In this document: piece by piece, positions 27,171 to 35,700 of the stretch | Position numbering within the stretch: position 1 is the first letter of the stretch | Layout of the letters: every line of letters starts with the position of its first letter | Assembly (NCBI GenBank): GCA_902800305.1 | Contig: CADCDP010000016.1 | Location: 22,914 to 86,913 of the forward strand | Origin: an uncultured Bacteroidales bacterium | GTDB lineage: Bacteria > Bacteroidota > Bacteroidia > Bacteroidales > Bacteroidaceae | DNA length: 64,000 nucleotides | Reading direction: 5' to 3' | Notes under the pieces: generated by a model | The model's database searches: none | Seen by the model: only the letters and a program-made list of their open reading frames with translations | What the model was told of the DNA's origin: nothing | Position numbers and translations under genes: made by a program

Positions 27171-29360
27171 TTACTTCTTCTTTTTCTTCTTGTTAAATAC
27201 ATCGTAGAAGGGTTGTGACTCCACTTGTCCTTCGAAGAACTTGGTCCATTCAGCAGCACCTTTGGGGCCTCGTTCTTCGGTGTAGCCTCGTTCTTCACGT
27301 GATGGTTTAGCAGCAGCACCTCGAATGATTCCACTACCCTTCTTGCTCTTCTTTTCTTCTTGGAAAAATTCCTTACGCTCATTACGACGCTCACGCCGTC
27401 CACCACGGTCACCACGGGCTGTGCGCTCGCCTCTCACAGAACGGAAACGGCCACTATCTTTGCCACCATCCCCTTTCTGTGCGCCACGCTGTCCTTCGGC
27501 TTGATCCGTCACTTCCACATTCACTTTGCGTCCATCGAAATCGGTACCTTGAAGCACTCGAAGCACAGTTCCTGTTTGCTGCTCAGGCACTTCGAAGAAC
27601 GAGAAGTTCTGCATAAGGTCGATGCGTCCCAAGTCGATATGCGCACCTTGTGCCACACGATTGATGAAGCCCATAAAGACCTTCGGGTTGATGCCATCTT
27701 TCTTGCCCAGATTGATGAAAAGACGTGTGTAGCCAGCTTCGGCAGTACGGGAACGGCCTCCACCACGCTCACCTCTGCGCTCCTTACGGCCACGCTTTTC
27801 GCCATCGAAACTCTTCGTGTTCTTATCGCTGCTTTTCTCGCTGGGCTGAATGATTTCGGGAGCATTCTTGTAGTAGTTGAGGAAAGTGTTAAACTCCATC
27901 GACACCATACGCTTGATGAGGTCTTCCTTTTCCATCATGTCGAACTTGCGATACACTTCGGGGAGGAACGGAGCAATCTCATCTTCATCCACTTCCACCT
28001 TCTCGATGTCATCTATCACCTTCAGGAGTTGCTTGGCGCAAATCTCCTGTCCTGTGGGCAGAATGCCAGGCACAAACTTCTTCTTGATTTGGTTTTCGAT
28101 GTCGCGCACCTTTCTCTTCTCCTTCACATGGATGATGGAGATGGATGTTCCAGAACGGCCAGCACGGCCAGTACGTCCCGAACGGTGGGTGTAGCTCTCG
28201 ATGTCATCAGGCAAACCATAGTTGATGACATGGGTCAGTTCATCCACGTCGAGTCCACGGGCAGCCACGTCGGTAGCTACCAACAACTGCACACGATGCT
28301 GACGGAACTTCTGCATCGTGAGGTCGCGTTGTGCCTGCGACAACTCGCCATGCAGCGATTCGGCATTGTAGCCATCCTTGATGAGTTTGTCGGCAATCTC
28401 TTGTGTCTCCATACGTGTGCGGCAGAAGATGATAGCATAGATTTCAGGATAGTAGTCGGCCACACGCTTGAGGGCATTGTATTTATCGCGCGCGGATACC
28501 ATATAATATATATGGTTCACGTGCTCGGCACCCTCGTTGCGGCTTCCCACCACAATTTCCTTGGCATCGTGGAGGTAGTTCTTCGAAATTCGCTCTATCT
28601 CTTTGCTCATGGTGGCGGAGAAGAGCAGCGTGTTACGTTCTTCGGGCACTCCGGCGAGGATGGTATCGATGCTCTCCGAGAAACCCATGTTGAGCATCTC
28701 GTCGGCCTCGTCCAGCACCACGTTCTCTACAGTACCCAGTTTGGCCACCTTGCGCTCCATGAGGTCAACAAGTCGTCCTGGTGTGGCGACGATGACCTGC
28801 ACACCTTTCTTCAAGGCACGAATCTGTGGTTCGATGCTGGCACCGCCATACACAGCCAGCACATGCAGCCCTTTGATGTATTTGGAGTAATCCTTCAGGT
28901 CATCAGTAATCTGAAGACACAACTCTCGTGTCGGTGCCATGATGATGGCTTGCACATCCGTTCGGCTGGTGTCAATCTTTTGCAATACGGGCAAACCGTA
29001 TGCAGCCGTTTTGCCCGTGCCCGTTTGGGCAAGTGCCACCACGTCGTTGTTGTGGCCAAGCAAGTAAGGAATCACCTTCTCCTGCACAGGCATGGGATTC
29101 ACGTAACCCATCTCCTTGATGGCCTTCAGGATTTCCCCCGAAACACCCAGTTCCTCGAAAGTCGATTCCGTCTTCAAGAAGGCATCTACAGCCTCTGTCT
29201 CGTTCGCTTCGTCGGATGATGCGGTTTCTGTCAATGGCTCATTTTCCATCGATGGTTCATTCACTGTCGTTGACAGCTCGCTCTCTGTGGCGGGCTGCAC
29301 TTGTTCCATTAAAGACATTTCGTTGTCCATAGTTTCTTGTACGTTTTTATTTTCTTCCAT
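27171..29360 (-). CDS. deaD: DEAD-box ATP-dependent RNA helicase with DbpA-type RNA-binding domain
   Basis: A 729-residue helicase of the DeaD/CsdA type. After an acidic N-terminus (about 1-65) come the motifs: Q motif (FEELG, NPMPVQ), I AQTGTGKT, Ia APTRELC, II DEAD, III SAT, V VATDVAARGLD, VI HRSGRTGRAGR. A DbpA-type RNA-binding domain lies near 555-635 (YTRLFINLGKKDG, GRIDLMQNFSFFEV), followed by an Arg/Gly/Lys-rich tail ending in KKKKKK. It unwinds RNA in ribosome assembly and cold adaptation. The start at 29360 overlaps the pfkB-type gene by 14 bases; another in-frame ATG at 29330 lies just past that stop and is an alternative. Confidence 0.92.
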   Translation of the reverse strand: MEENKNVQETMDNEMSLMEQVQPATESELSTTVNEPSMENEPLTETASSDEANETEAVDAFLKTESTFEELGVSGEILKAIKEMGYVNPMPVQEKVIPYLLGHNNDVVALAQTGTGKTAAYGLPVLQKIDTSRTDVQAIIMAPTRELCLQITDDLKDYSKYIKGLHVLAVYGGASIEPQIRALKKGVQVIVATPGRLVDLMERKVAKLGTVENVVLDEADEMLNMGFSESIDTILAGVPEERNTLLFSATMSKEIERISKNYLHDAKEIVVGSRNEGAEHVNHIYYMVSARDKYNALKRVADYYPEIYAIIFCRTRMETQEIADKLIKDGYNAESLHGELSQAQRDLTMQKFRQHRVQLLVATDVAARGLDVDELTHVINYGLPDDIESYTHRSGRTGRAGRSGTSISIIHVKEKRKVRDIENQIKKKFVPGILPTGQEICAKQLLKVIDDIEKVEVDEDEIAPFLPEVYRKFDMMEKEDLIKRMVSMEFNTFLNYYKNAPEIIQPSEKSSDKNTKSFDGEKRGRKERRGERGGGRSRTAEAGYTRLFINLGKKDGINPKVFMGFINRVAQGAHIDLGRIDLMQNFSFFEVPEQQTGTVLRVLQGTDFDGRKVNVEVTDQAEGQRGAQKGDGGKDSGRFRSVRGERTARGDRGGRRERRNERKEFFQEEKKSKKGSGIIRGAAAKPSREERGYTEERGPKGAAEWTKFFEGQVESQPFYDVFNKKKKKK

Positions 29361-30273
29361 AATTTTTCGCAAATTCTTTACTGATTGAGTTGTTGAAGCT
29401 TTGGCACACTTCGGCGGCAAGGGTTTGTCCGTGGGCAATGATGCGATCCCATTGTTCTTCGCTGATGGTGTCCACATCATCTCGGCCAATGCCTTCCTGC
29501 ATCAAGCCAAAAACAATACCGGCATTAAAGTTGTCGCCAGCTCCGATGGTAGATACGGTTTCTATCTTATTGACTGGATATTTCTTGATTACGTTGGGGG
29601 AAAAGAGACAAATATCGCCTTCGGCATCCGTACACAGCATCTGCTTGCAGTAGAAGGACACCTCTCTTTGATACGCCTTTTCTGGGTCAGACAAGCGGAA
29701 CATATTCTGGAAGTCCTCTGTCGAGCCACGCACGATGCTGGCATACTCAAAGTTTTCCAGAATGGTGGAGTAGAGCTTGATGGCTTCCGAAGCGTGAGTG
29801 GAGCGGAAGTTGATGTCGTAGTAGATGAGTGCCTGCTGGCGTGTGGCATAATCAAGAAACTCTTTCACTTTAGTTCTTAGCACGGGATTCAGAACGAAAT
29901 ACGAACCCATCATCACGATGTCGTCCTTATACACCGTAGGCCACTCCACATCGAGTCGCGCCTTCGGATAGTCCTTGTAAAAAGAGTATTCGGCATCGTT
30001 GCGTTCATTGAGATAGGCAAGCGATATGGCTGTACGACCGTCTGCATACATACATACAGCGGAGTCGTCCACACCGTTGTCAACCATGAAACGTTTGATG
30101 ATATGACCCACCTTGTCGTTGCCCGTCTCGGTAATCATCGTTACGGGTACCCCAAGGCGACCTAATGAGATGATGCCGTTGAAAGTAGAGCCGCCTGGCA
30201 CCGCTGCCGTGGGCTGCTCATTCTTAAAGATTATGTCGAGGATGGTTTCCCCGATACCTATCACTTTTCGCAT
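29347..30273 (-). CDS. PfkB-family sugar kinase
   Basis: A 308-residue ribokinase-like kinase. Family signatures are present at both ends: VPGGSTFNGIISLGRLG near residue 25 and the phosphate-binding anion hole STIGAGDNFNAGIVFGL near 240, with the catalytic Asp in GAGDNF. It probably phosphorylates fructose or a related sugar; Bacteroidota fructokinases look like this, but the substrate is inferred. It lies between the M16 peptidase and deaD on the minus strand and overlaps the deaD start, so it is likely co-transcribed with both. Confidence 0.85.
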   Translation of the reverse strand: MRKVIGIGETILDIIFKNEQPTAAVPGGSTFNGIISLGRLGVPVTMITETGNDKVGHIIKRFMVDNGVDDSAVCMYADGRTAISLAYLNERNDAEYSFYKDYPKARLDVEWPTVYKDDIVMMGSYFVLNPVLRTKVKEFLDYATRQQALIYYDINFRSTHASEAIKLYSTILENFEYASIVRGSTEDFQNMFRLSDPEKAYQREVSFYCKQMLCTDAEGDICLFSPNVIKKYPVNKIETVSTIGAGDNFNAGIVFGLMQEGIGRDDVDTISEEQWDRIIAHGQTLAAEVCQSFNNSISKEFAKNYGRK

Positions 30274-30313
30274 GAATCGTCTATTTTTCTCGCTACCGCA
30301 AATGCGTTGATTG

Positions 30314-31567
30314 CTACTTGAAAATCAATGTCGTTAAACTTTTTTCTTCAAACATTTCCCGCGCCACTTCCTGCAAGAGTTGGGGCGTGAGTTTCTCTAA
30401 ATGCCGATAAGTGTCCTCTCTTCCCTCGAATTTGTTGTAGTGAAGGTAAGACTTGGCCATGTCGAGCGCGTAGTTCTCGGAATTGTCACAAGCCACTCCT
30501 ATCTGCCCTTTGATTTGCTTCAGTGCCGCATTGAACTGTCTCTCCGTCATAGGATTGTTCATCAGTTTGTCCAGTTCACGCCGCACGATGCGCAAGCATG
30601 AGTCCACATCCTCGGGGTCGCATCCGAAGTAGATGGCCCAAGTGGAAGTGTCGGTATAGTTCGTCAATGAACTTTCCACCGTGTAAACCAACCCACTGTG
30701 CTCCCGCAAAGCAACATTGAGGCGTGAGTTCATGCCTGGCCCTCCCAAAATGTTGTTCAGGAAGTAAAGTGCAATGCGTTTGTCATCCTTTGCCCCGTAT
30801 GCTGCACGCCCCACCATCACATGAGCCTGATGGGTGCCTCGCTCCTCCGTGTAAGTGCTAGTCTCCCTAGAAAGACTAGAAAGTCTAGAAAATCTAGATG
30901 ATCTAGAAAGTCTAGATTGACTAGATAATCTAGATTGACTAGCTATCGCCAGCTTCCCCACCACTCTCTTCACTCGCTCAAATGCCACATCGCCATAGAG
31001 GAAGAACACCATCTTCTCCGGCAGATAAAGCCTTTTCACAAACCTGAGTGCATCCTCTGTCTTAAACCGCCGCACATTCTCTGCCGTACCAAGAATGTCA
31101 TGCCCGAGGCTATTCCCTTCGTAGATAAGGTCTTCGAAACGGTCGAAGATAAGGTCGGCAGGTGTGTCGTTGTAGCTTTCTATCTCGTCCACGATGACCT
31201 CACACTCCTTGTCCATCTCATGCTGTGGGAAGGTGCTGTGGAACACGATGTCGAAAATCAGTTCTGCCGCACGGTCGAAGTGCTCCTTCAGAAAGGCGGC
31301 ATACACCACCGTTTCCTCTTTATTGGTATAGGCATTGAGGTCGCCACCCACCGCCTCCATCCTGTTGATGATGTGCCATGCTTTGCGCCGTTCTGTCCCT
31401 TTGAACATCATGTGTTCGCAGAAGTGCGCCATCCCTTCCTCGCCTTCCTCTTCATCCCTCGTCCCAGCATCGATGCTGATACCACAGTATGCCACATCGG
31501 TCGGCGAAGCAATGTGGATAAGCCTCAACCCGTTCCCAAACTCGTATGTCCTTGCCACCTCAGCCAT
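30314..31567 (-). CDS. M16-family zinc peptidase with an inserted Ser/Arg repeat
   Basis: A 417-residue pitrilysin/processing-peptidase-like protein. The inverted zinc motif HFCEH (in EGMAHFCEHMMFKG) and the downstream Glu region (NAYTNKEETVVYAAF, then VIVDEIESYNDTP) are complete, so it should be active. The second domain carries the R/Y substrate-binding region (GGPGMNSRLNVALREHSGLVY). Between the halves is an unusual stretch of about 28 residues of Ser, Arg and hydrophobic residues (SQSRLSSQSRLSRSS...) encoded by a 9-base tandem repeat at 30858-30942. It lacks a signal peptide. It lies directly downstream of the chromate transporter genes. Confidence 0.87.
   Translation of the reverse strand: MAEVARTYEFGNGLRLIHIASPTDVAYCGISIDAGTRDEEEGEEGMAHFCEHMMFKGTERRKAWHIINRMEAVGGDLNAYTNKEETVVYAAFLKEHFDRAAELIFDIVFHSTFPQHEMDKECEVIVDEIESYNDTPADLIFDRFEDLIYEGNSLGHDILGTAENVRRFKTEDALRFVKRLYLPEKMVFFLYGDVAFERVKRVVGKLAIASQSRLSSQSRLSRSSRFSRLSSLSRETSTYTEERGTHQAHVMVGRAAYGAKDDKRIALYFLNNILGGPGMNSRLNVALREHSGLVYTVESSLTNYTDTSTWAIYFGCDPEDVDSCLRIVRRELDKLMNNPMTERQFNAALKQIKGQIGVACDNSENYALDMAKSYLHYNKFEGREDTYRHLEKLTPQLLQEVAREMFEEKSLTTLIFK
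30858..30942. repeat. 9-bp tandem repeat, ten CTAG sites at exact spacing, inside the M16 gene
   Basis: CTAG occurs at 30858, 30867, 30876, 30885, 30894, 30903, 30912, 30921, 30930 and 30939, exactly nine bases apart. The units read like CTAGAAAGT and CTAGATTGA. Nine bases are three codons, so added or lost units keep the frame; the encoded peptide is a run of SRL/SSQ/SRS triplets. Confidence 0.85.
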
Positions 31568-31586
31568 TGTCTCTCTTGCTCCTTTT

Positions 31587-31626
31587 CTATGTCCCCTATC
31601 GTCCCTATAGCTCCTATAAAACCTAA
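31587..31626. repeat. 9-bp periodic CTAT repeat between chromate transporter and M16 genes
   Basis: CTAT at 31587, 31596, 31605 and 31614 and CTAA at 31623, all nine bases apart. The array fills most of the 55-base spacer upstream of the M16 start and ends on the stop codon of the chromate transporter gene. It has the same period as the arrays at 30858 and 32742. Confidence 0.65.
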
Positions 31627-32195
31627 TAAATCAACAACCCAGCCAATCCACACAGCAGTATCATCAAAATAGGGTGAATCTTATAGAGCCTTGTGCCCAC
31701 AAAGGCGAAGAGGAAGATGACCACACTCAGAATGAAGACAAACGGCGATTCCGATGGCGACCCAAAGTTTTCCTTCGACATGAGCATCAGAGCCGCTGCC
31801 AGCAACAGTCCCACAATGGCAGGACGCAATGTGCCGAAGATGTCGTTCACGAACTTGGCCTTACTGTGCTTGATGAGGAACTTGCTGATGCTCACCATCA
31901 AGATGAAAGGCAACCAAATGACACTCAACGAAGCCAAGATAGCACCCAACACCGCTGCCCATGTAGGATAGCCCGCATGGATAACAGCCGTATAACCCGT
32001 ATAAGTGGCGCAGTTGATGCCAATGGGTCCTGGGGTAGATTGGCTTACAGCCACAATGTCGGTAAACTCGTTCACCGACAACCAATGGTGCTTGTTCACC
32101 ACCTCGTCCTGAATGAGCGACAACATGGCATAGCCACCTCCGAAGTTGAAGATGCCTATCTTTGAGAAGACATAGAAGAGTTGTAGAAAAATCAT
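31623..32195 (-). CDS. chromate transporter family protein, second half-transporter
   Basis: A 190-residue membrane protein of the CHR family, short (one-domain) type. The family motif is clear near the N-terminus (FNFGGGYAMLSLIQDEVV, HHWLSVNEFTDIVAVSQSTPGPIGIN). About five to six membrane helices follow. In short-chain CHR systems two such halves work as a heterodimer, and the other half lies directly upstream with a four-base ATGA overlap. The family exports chromate, or is thought to move sulfate-like anions; the actual substrate is not shown by sequence. A longer frame upstream lies inside the partner gene and is not used. Confidence 0.87.
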   Translation of the reverse strand: MIFLQLFYVFSKIGIFNFGGGYAMLSLIQDEVVNKHHWLSVNEFTDIVAVSQSTPGPIGINCATYTGYTAVIHAGYPTWAAVLGAILASLSVIWLPFILMVSISKFLIKHSKAKFVNDIFGTLRPAIVGLLLAAALMLMSKENFGSPSESPFVFILSVVIFLFAFVGTRLYKIHPILMILLCGLAGLLIY

Positions 32196-32725
32196 TTTGT
32201 TACTTGTCCGTATATAAAACCACCGACTCCTGCGGCGAGAATACACCAAATGGGAGAAACACCAAAAGCCACAATCAGCAAAGCACAAACAATCGGTATC
32301 CACCAATTACGCTTGTTCAGTTTCGCCTTCTTCGCCATACTGAAACAAGGCGTAAGGATGAGAGCCACTACACAAGGACGCACACCCATGAAGATTTTCT
32401 CCACATAAATGTTGCCCTTGAACGCCTGAAAGAATATAGCGATGAGCAGGATGGCGACAATGGAAGGCAATGCAGTGGCCAAAGCCCCCACAATGCCCCC
32501 TTTCACGCCTTTCAGCTTCAAACCCACGTGTGATGCCATGTCGATGGCGAAGAGCCCTGGGGTGCTCTGTGCCACCACCAACGTGTCCAAAAACTCCTCA
32601 CGCGAGAGCCAGTGCTTGTTGTCCACCACCTCACGCTCCATCATCTGCACCATGGCATAGCCACCGCCCAGTGTGAAGCTGCCTATCTTGGCAAAAGTGA
32701 CGAATATCTCCGTGTAGATGCTCAT
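32192..32725 (-). CDS. chromate transporter family protein, first half-transporter
   Basis: A 177-residue short-chain CHR protein with the motif FTLGGGYAMVQMMEREVV and HWLSREEFLDTLVVAQSTPG, then hydrophobic helices ending near VGGFIYGQVTK. It pairs with the gene downstream (ATGA overlap), giving the usual antiparallel pair of halves in the inner membrane. It begins 54 bases after purL. The spacer between them is filled with a CTAG-containing 9-10 base periodic repeat rather than an obvious promoter, so read-through from purL is likely. Confidence 0.87.
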   Translation of the reverse strand: MSIYTEIFVTFAKIGSFTLGGGYAMVQMMEREVVDNKHWLSREEFLDTLVVAQSTPGLFAIDMASHVGLKLKGVKGGIVGALATALPSIVAILLIAIFFQAFKGNIYVEKIFMGVRPCVVALILTPCFSMAKKAKLNKRNWWIPIVCALLIVAFGVSPIWCILAAGVGGFIYGQVTK

Positions 32726-32741
32726 GCTGCTTCTATTTTGC

Positions 32742-32783
32742 CTAGTCTTCCTAGATATTCCTAAGATTGCCTAGTTCTCCTAG
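32742..32783. repeat. 9-10 bp periodic CTAG repeat between purL and the chromate transporter
   Basis: CTAG at 32742, 32751, 32771 and 32780 with CTAA at 32761, at spacings of nine or ten bases. The last CTAG contains the purL stop codon (TAG on the minus strand, 32780-32782). Same design as the array at 31587-31626. Confidence 0.6.
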
Positions 32784-35700
32784 CCTTTCTTCTCCTCCAC
32801 CCACTTCCGTGCGTTCACAAATGCCTCAATCCAAGGAGTCACCTCGTCTGCCTTCCGCTCAGCAGGATAGTTTGCCTGTTGCCAAGGGAAGATGGCACGC
32901 TCCAAGTGGGGCATCATCGCCAAATGTCTGCCATCAGCCGAGGCGATACCAGCCACATCGTAAGTGGAGCCGTTCGGGTTGCCTGGATAGCCAGAGTAAT
33001 TATACTTCGCTACAATGCTATATTCGCTTTCAGCCTTGGGCAGACGGAAATTACCTTCTCCGTGCGCTACCCACAAGCCCAACTTGCTACCGCTCAATGA
33101 ACCGAACATCACACTCTTGTTCTCTGGAATCTGCAAGGTCACAAACTCACTCTCGAACTTGTGGCTGACATTGTGCAACATCTGTGCATAATCCTTCGCA
33201 TCGGTTACAGCGTGATTGTTGTTGATAAGACCCAATTCCACCATCAACTGGCATCCATTACAGATACCCAGCGACAGCGTGTCCTCTCTTGCATAGAACG
33301 CATCGAGGGCTGCCTTTGCTTTAGGGTTGAAGAGGAAGGCACCAGCCCATCCCTTCGCACTGCCCAACACGTCGGAGTTGGAGAAGCCACCACAGAACAC
33401 AATCATGTTGATGTCTTCCAAAGTCTCGCGACCGCTCACAAGGTCGGTCATCATCACGTCCTTCACATCGAAGCCAGCCAGATAGAGTGAGTAAGCCATT
33501 TCGCGCTCACCATTGGTACCCTTCTCACGAATGATAGCCGCCTTGATGCCTGTACGCTCGCGACGGTCGGCACTAATGCCATATTGCTCCAGTTTTCCCG
33601 TGAACGAAGCAGGGAACTTGTGTTCTATCGGTTGCTTCTTATAGTTCTCGAAACGCTCCTTAGCCATACCATTGAACGATTGCTTGGTGTCGAGGCGATA
33701 AGAAGTACTGTACCAGATGTCACGCAGACGGTCGATGTCGAAGTAGCGATTGCGTCCGCCCTTCTTCACCACAATCTGACGTTCCTCGATGGGTTGACCG
33801 ATTTCGACGAAGCCCACTCCGGCTTTGTTCAGCAAGTTCTCCACCTCCTTCTTGTCTGCATTCTTCACCTGAATCACCACACCTGGGTTCTCAGCAAAGA
33901 GCAACTTCACAGGGTCGTTTTCGACGATGCCGTTCAGGTTCACCTTGATACCTCCCTTCTGATTGGCGAAAGTCATCTCCAACAGCGTCGTGATGAGACC
34001 ACCAGCACTAATGTCGTGACCAGCCAAAAGCAGTTCCTCCTTCACCAACTCCTGCACAGCCAAGAAAGCATCGCGGAAGTATTCTGGATTCTTCACGGTC
34101 GGCACATCACTTCCCACTTTGCCCAAGCTCTGTGCAAAGGCAGAACCGCCCAACTTCAACGTATCAAACGAGAAGTCGATATGATAGAACACCGAATCCT
34201 TATCGTTTACCATCACTGGGCTAACCACCTTCTTCACATCGCTCACTTCGCCACCAGAAGACACAATCACGGTTCCTGGAGAGATAATCTTACTGCCATC
34301 GGGATACTTCTGAGTCATTGAAAGTGAATCCTTACCTGTTGGCACGTTCACTTGCAAAGCGCAGCAGAAGTCGCTCAATGCCTGTACACCTTCGTAGAGA
34401 CGTGCATCCTCACCCTTCTGTGAACGGCAAGGCCACATCCAGTTAGCGGAGAGGCTTACCGAGTCAAGTCCTTCTGCCATCGGTGCCCAAACGAGGTTGG
34501 TCAATGATTCAGCCACAGAAAGCACAGAACCTGCTGCTGGGTCTGCCAAACCTGCCTGTGGTGCGTGACCAATGGCTGTAGCAATACCCTTCTCGCCACG
34601 ATAGTCGAGTGCCACCACACCACAATCGGAGAGTGGCAACTGAATCTCACCCTGACACTGCTGGCGAGCAATCTTACCCGTCACAGAGCGGTCCACCTTG
34701 TTGGTCAACCAGTCCTTACAAGCCACAGCTTCCAGTTGCAGCACATTCTCCAGGTAAGTCTCTATGTCTTTGTAGGAATACGTCACATCCTCATACTTGC
34801 GCACGACTGTCTCATCCGTCATCACCGTCTTGGGAGAGTGACCAAACATCTGTGCCACATCCAAGTCAAACGGACGGACACCGTCGCCCTGCTCGAAGGC
34901 AAAGTGGGCATCGCCAGTCGTTTCGCCCACCACATACAATGGAGCACGTTCACGCTCGGCAATCTTCCTGACGTGGTCAATGTGTTTCTCGTCAATGAGA
35001 AGACCCATACGCTCCTGACTCTCGTTGGCAATAATTTCCTTTGAAGACAAGGTCTGGTCACCAATCGGCAACTTGGTCATATCGATGAGACCACCACACT
35101 CTTCCACCAACTCAGACAGGCAGTTCACGTGACCTGCTGAACCGTGGTCGTGGATGCTGACCACAGGATTCACCTCTTCCTCACACAGCGCACGAACGAG
35201 GTTGTTGGCGCGTTTCTGCATCTCTGGATTAGCACGTTGCACGGCGTTCAGCTCGATGCCCGACGAATAGCGACCCGTATCGACAGAAGACACTGAGCCA
35301 CCACCCAAACCGATGCGGTAGTTGTCACCACCAACCACCACAATCTTGTTGCCCTTCTCAGGCGTACCCTTCAGACAGTCGCGCTTGGTGCCGTAACCCA
35401 CGCCACCAGCCAGCATGATAACCTTGTCGTAGCCATACTGCTCCACCACCTTTTCGCCCTCACTGGGGTTTGTGCTTTGCGGTTTTCCCGCAAAGACCTG
35501 CGTCTCCTCATGCTCAAACGTCAGCACCGACCCACAAATCAACGGCTGTCCAAACTTATTACCAAAGTCGCTCGCACCATTCGATGCCTTAATCAATATC
35601 TGCTCAGGTGTCTGATACAGCCATTTGCGGATAGGCAGCACCTCTTCCCAAGGACGGATGTCGCCCTCCTTGTCCGACTTGGTCCACTTCGGATAGCTGT

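Noticed and set aside
27360..29219. A 619-codon frame on the plus strand opposite deaD
   Set aside because: deaD has all helicase motifs on the minus strand; the antisense product is His/Leu-rich noise.
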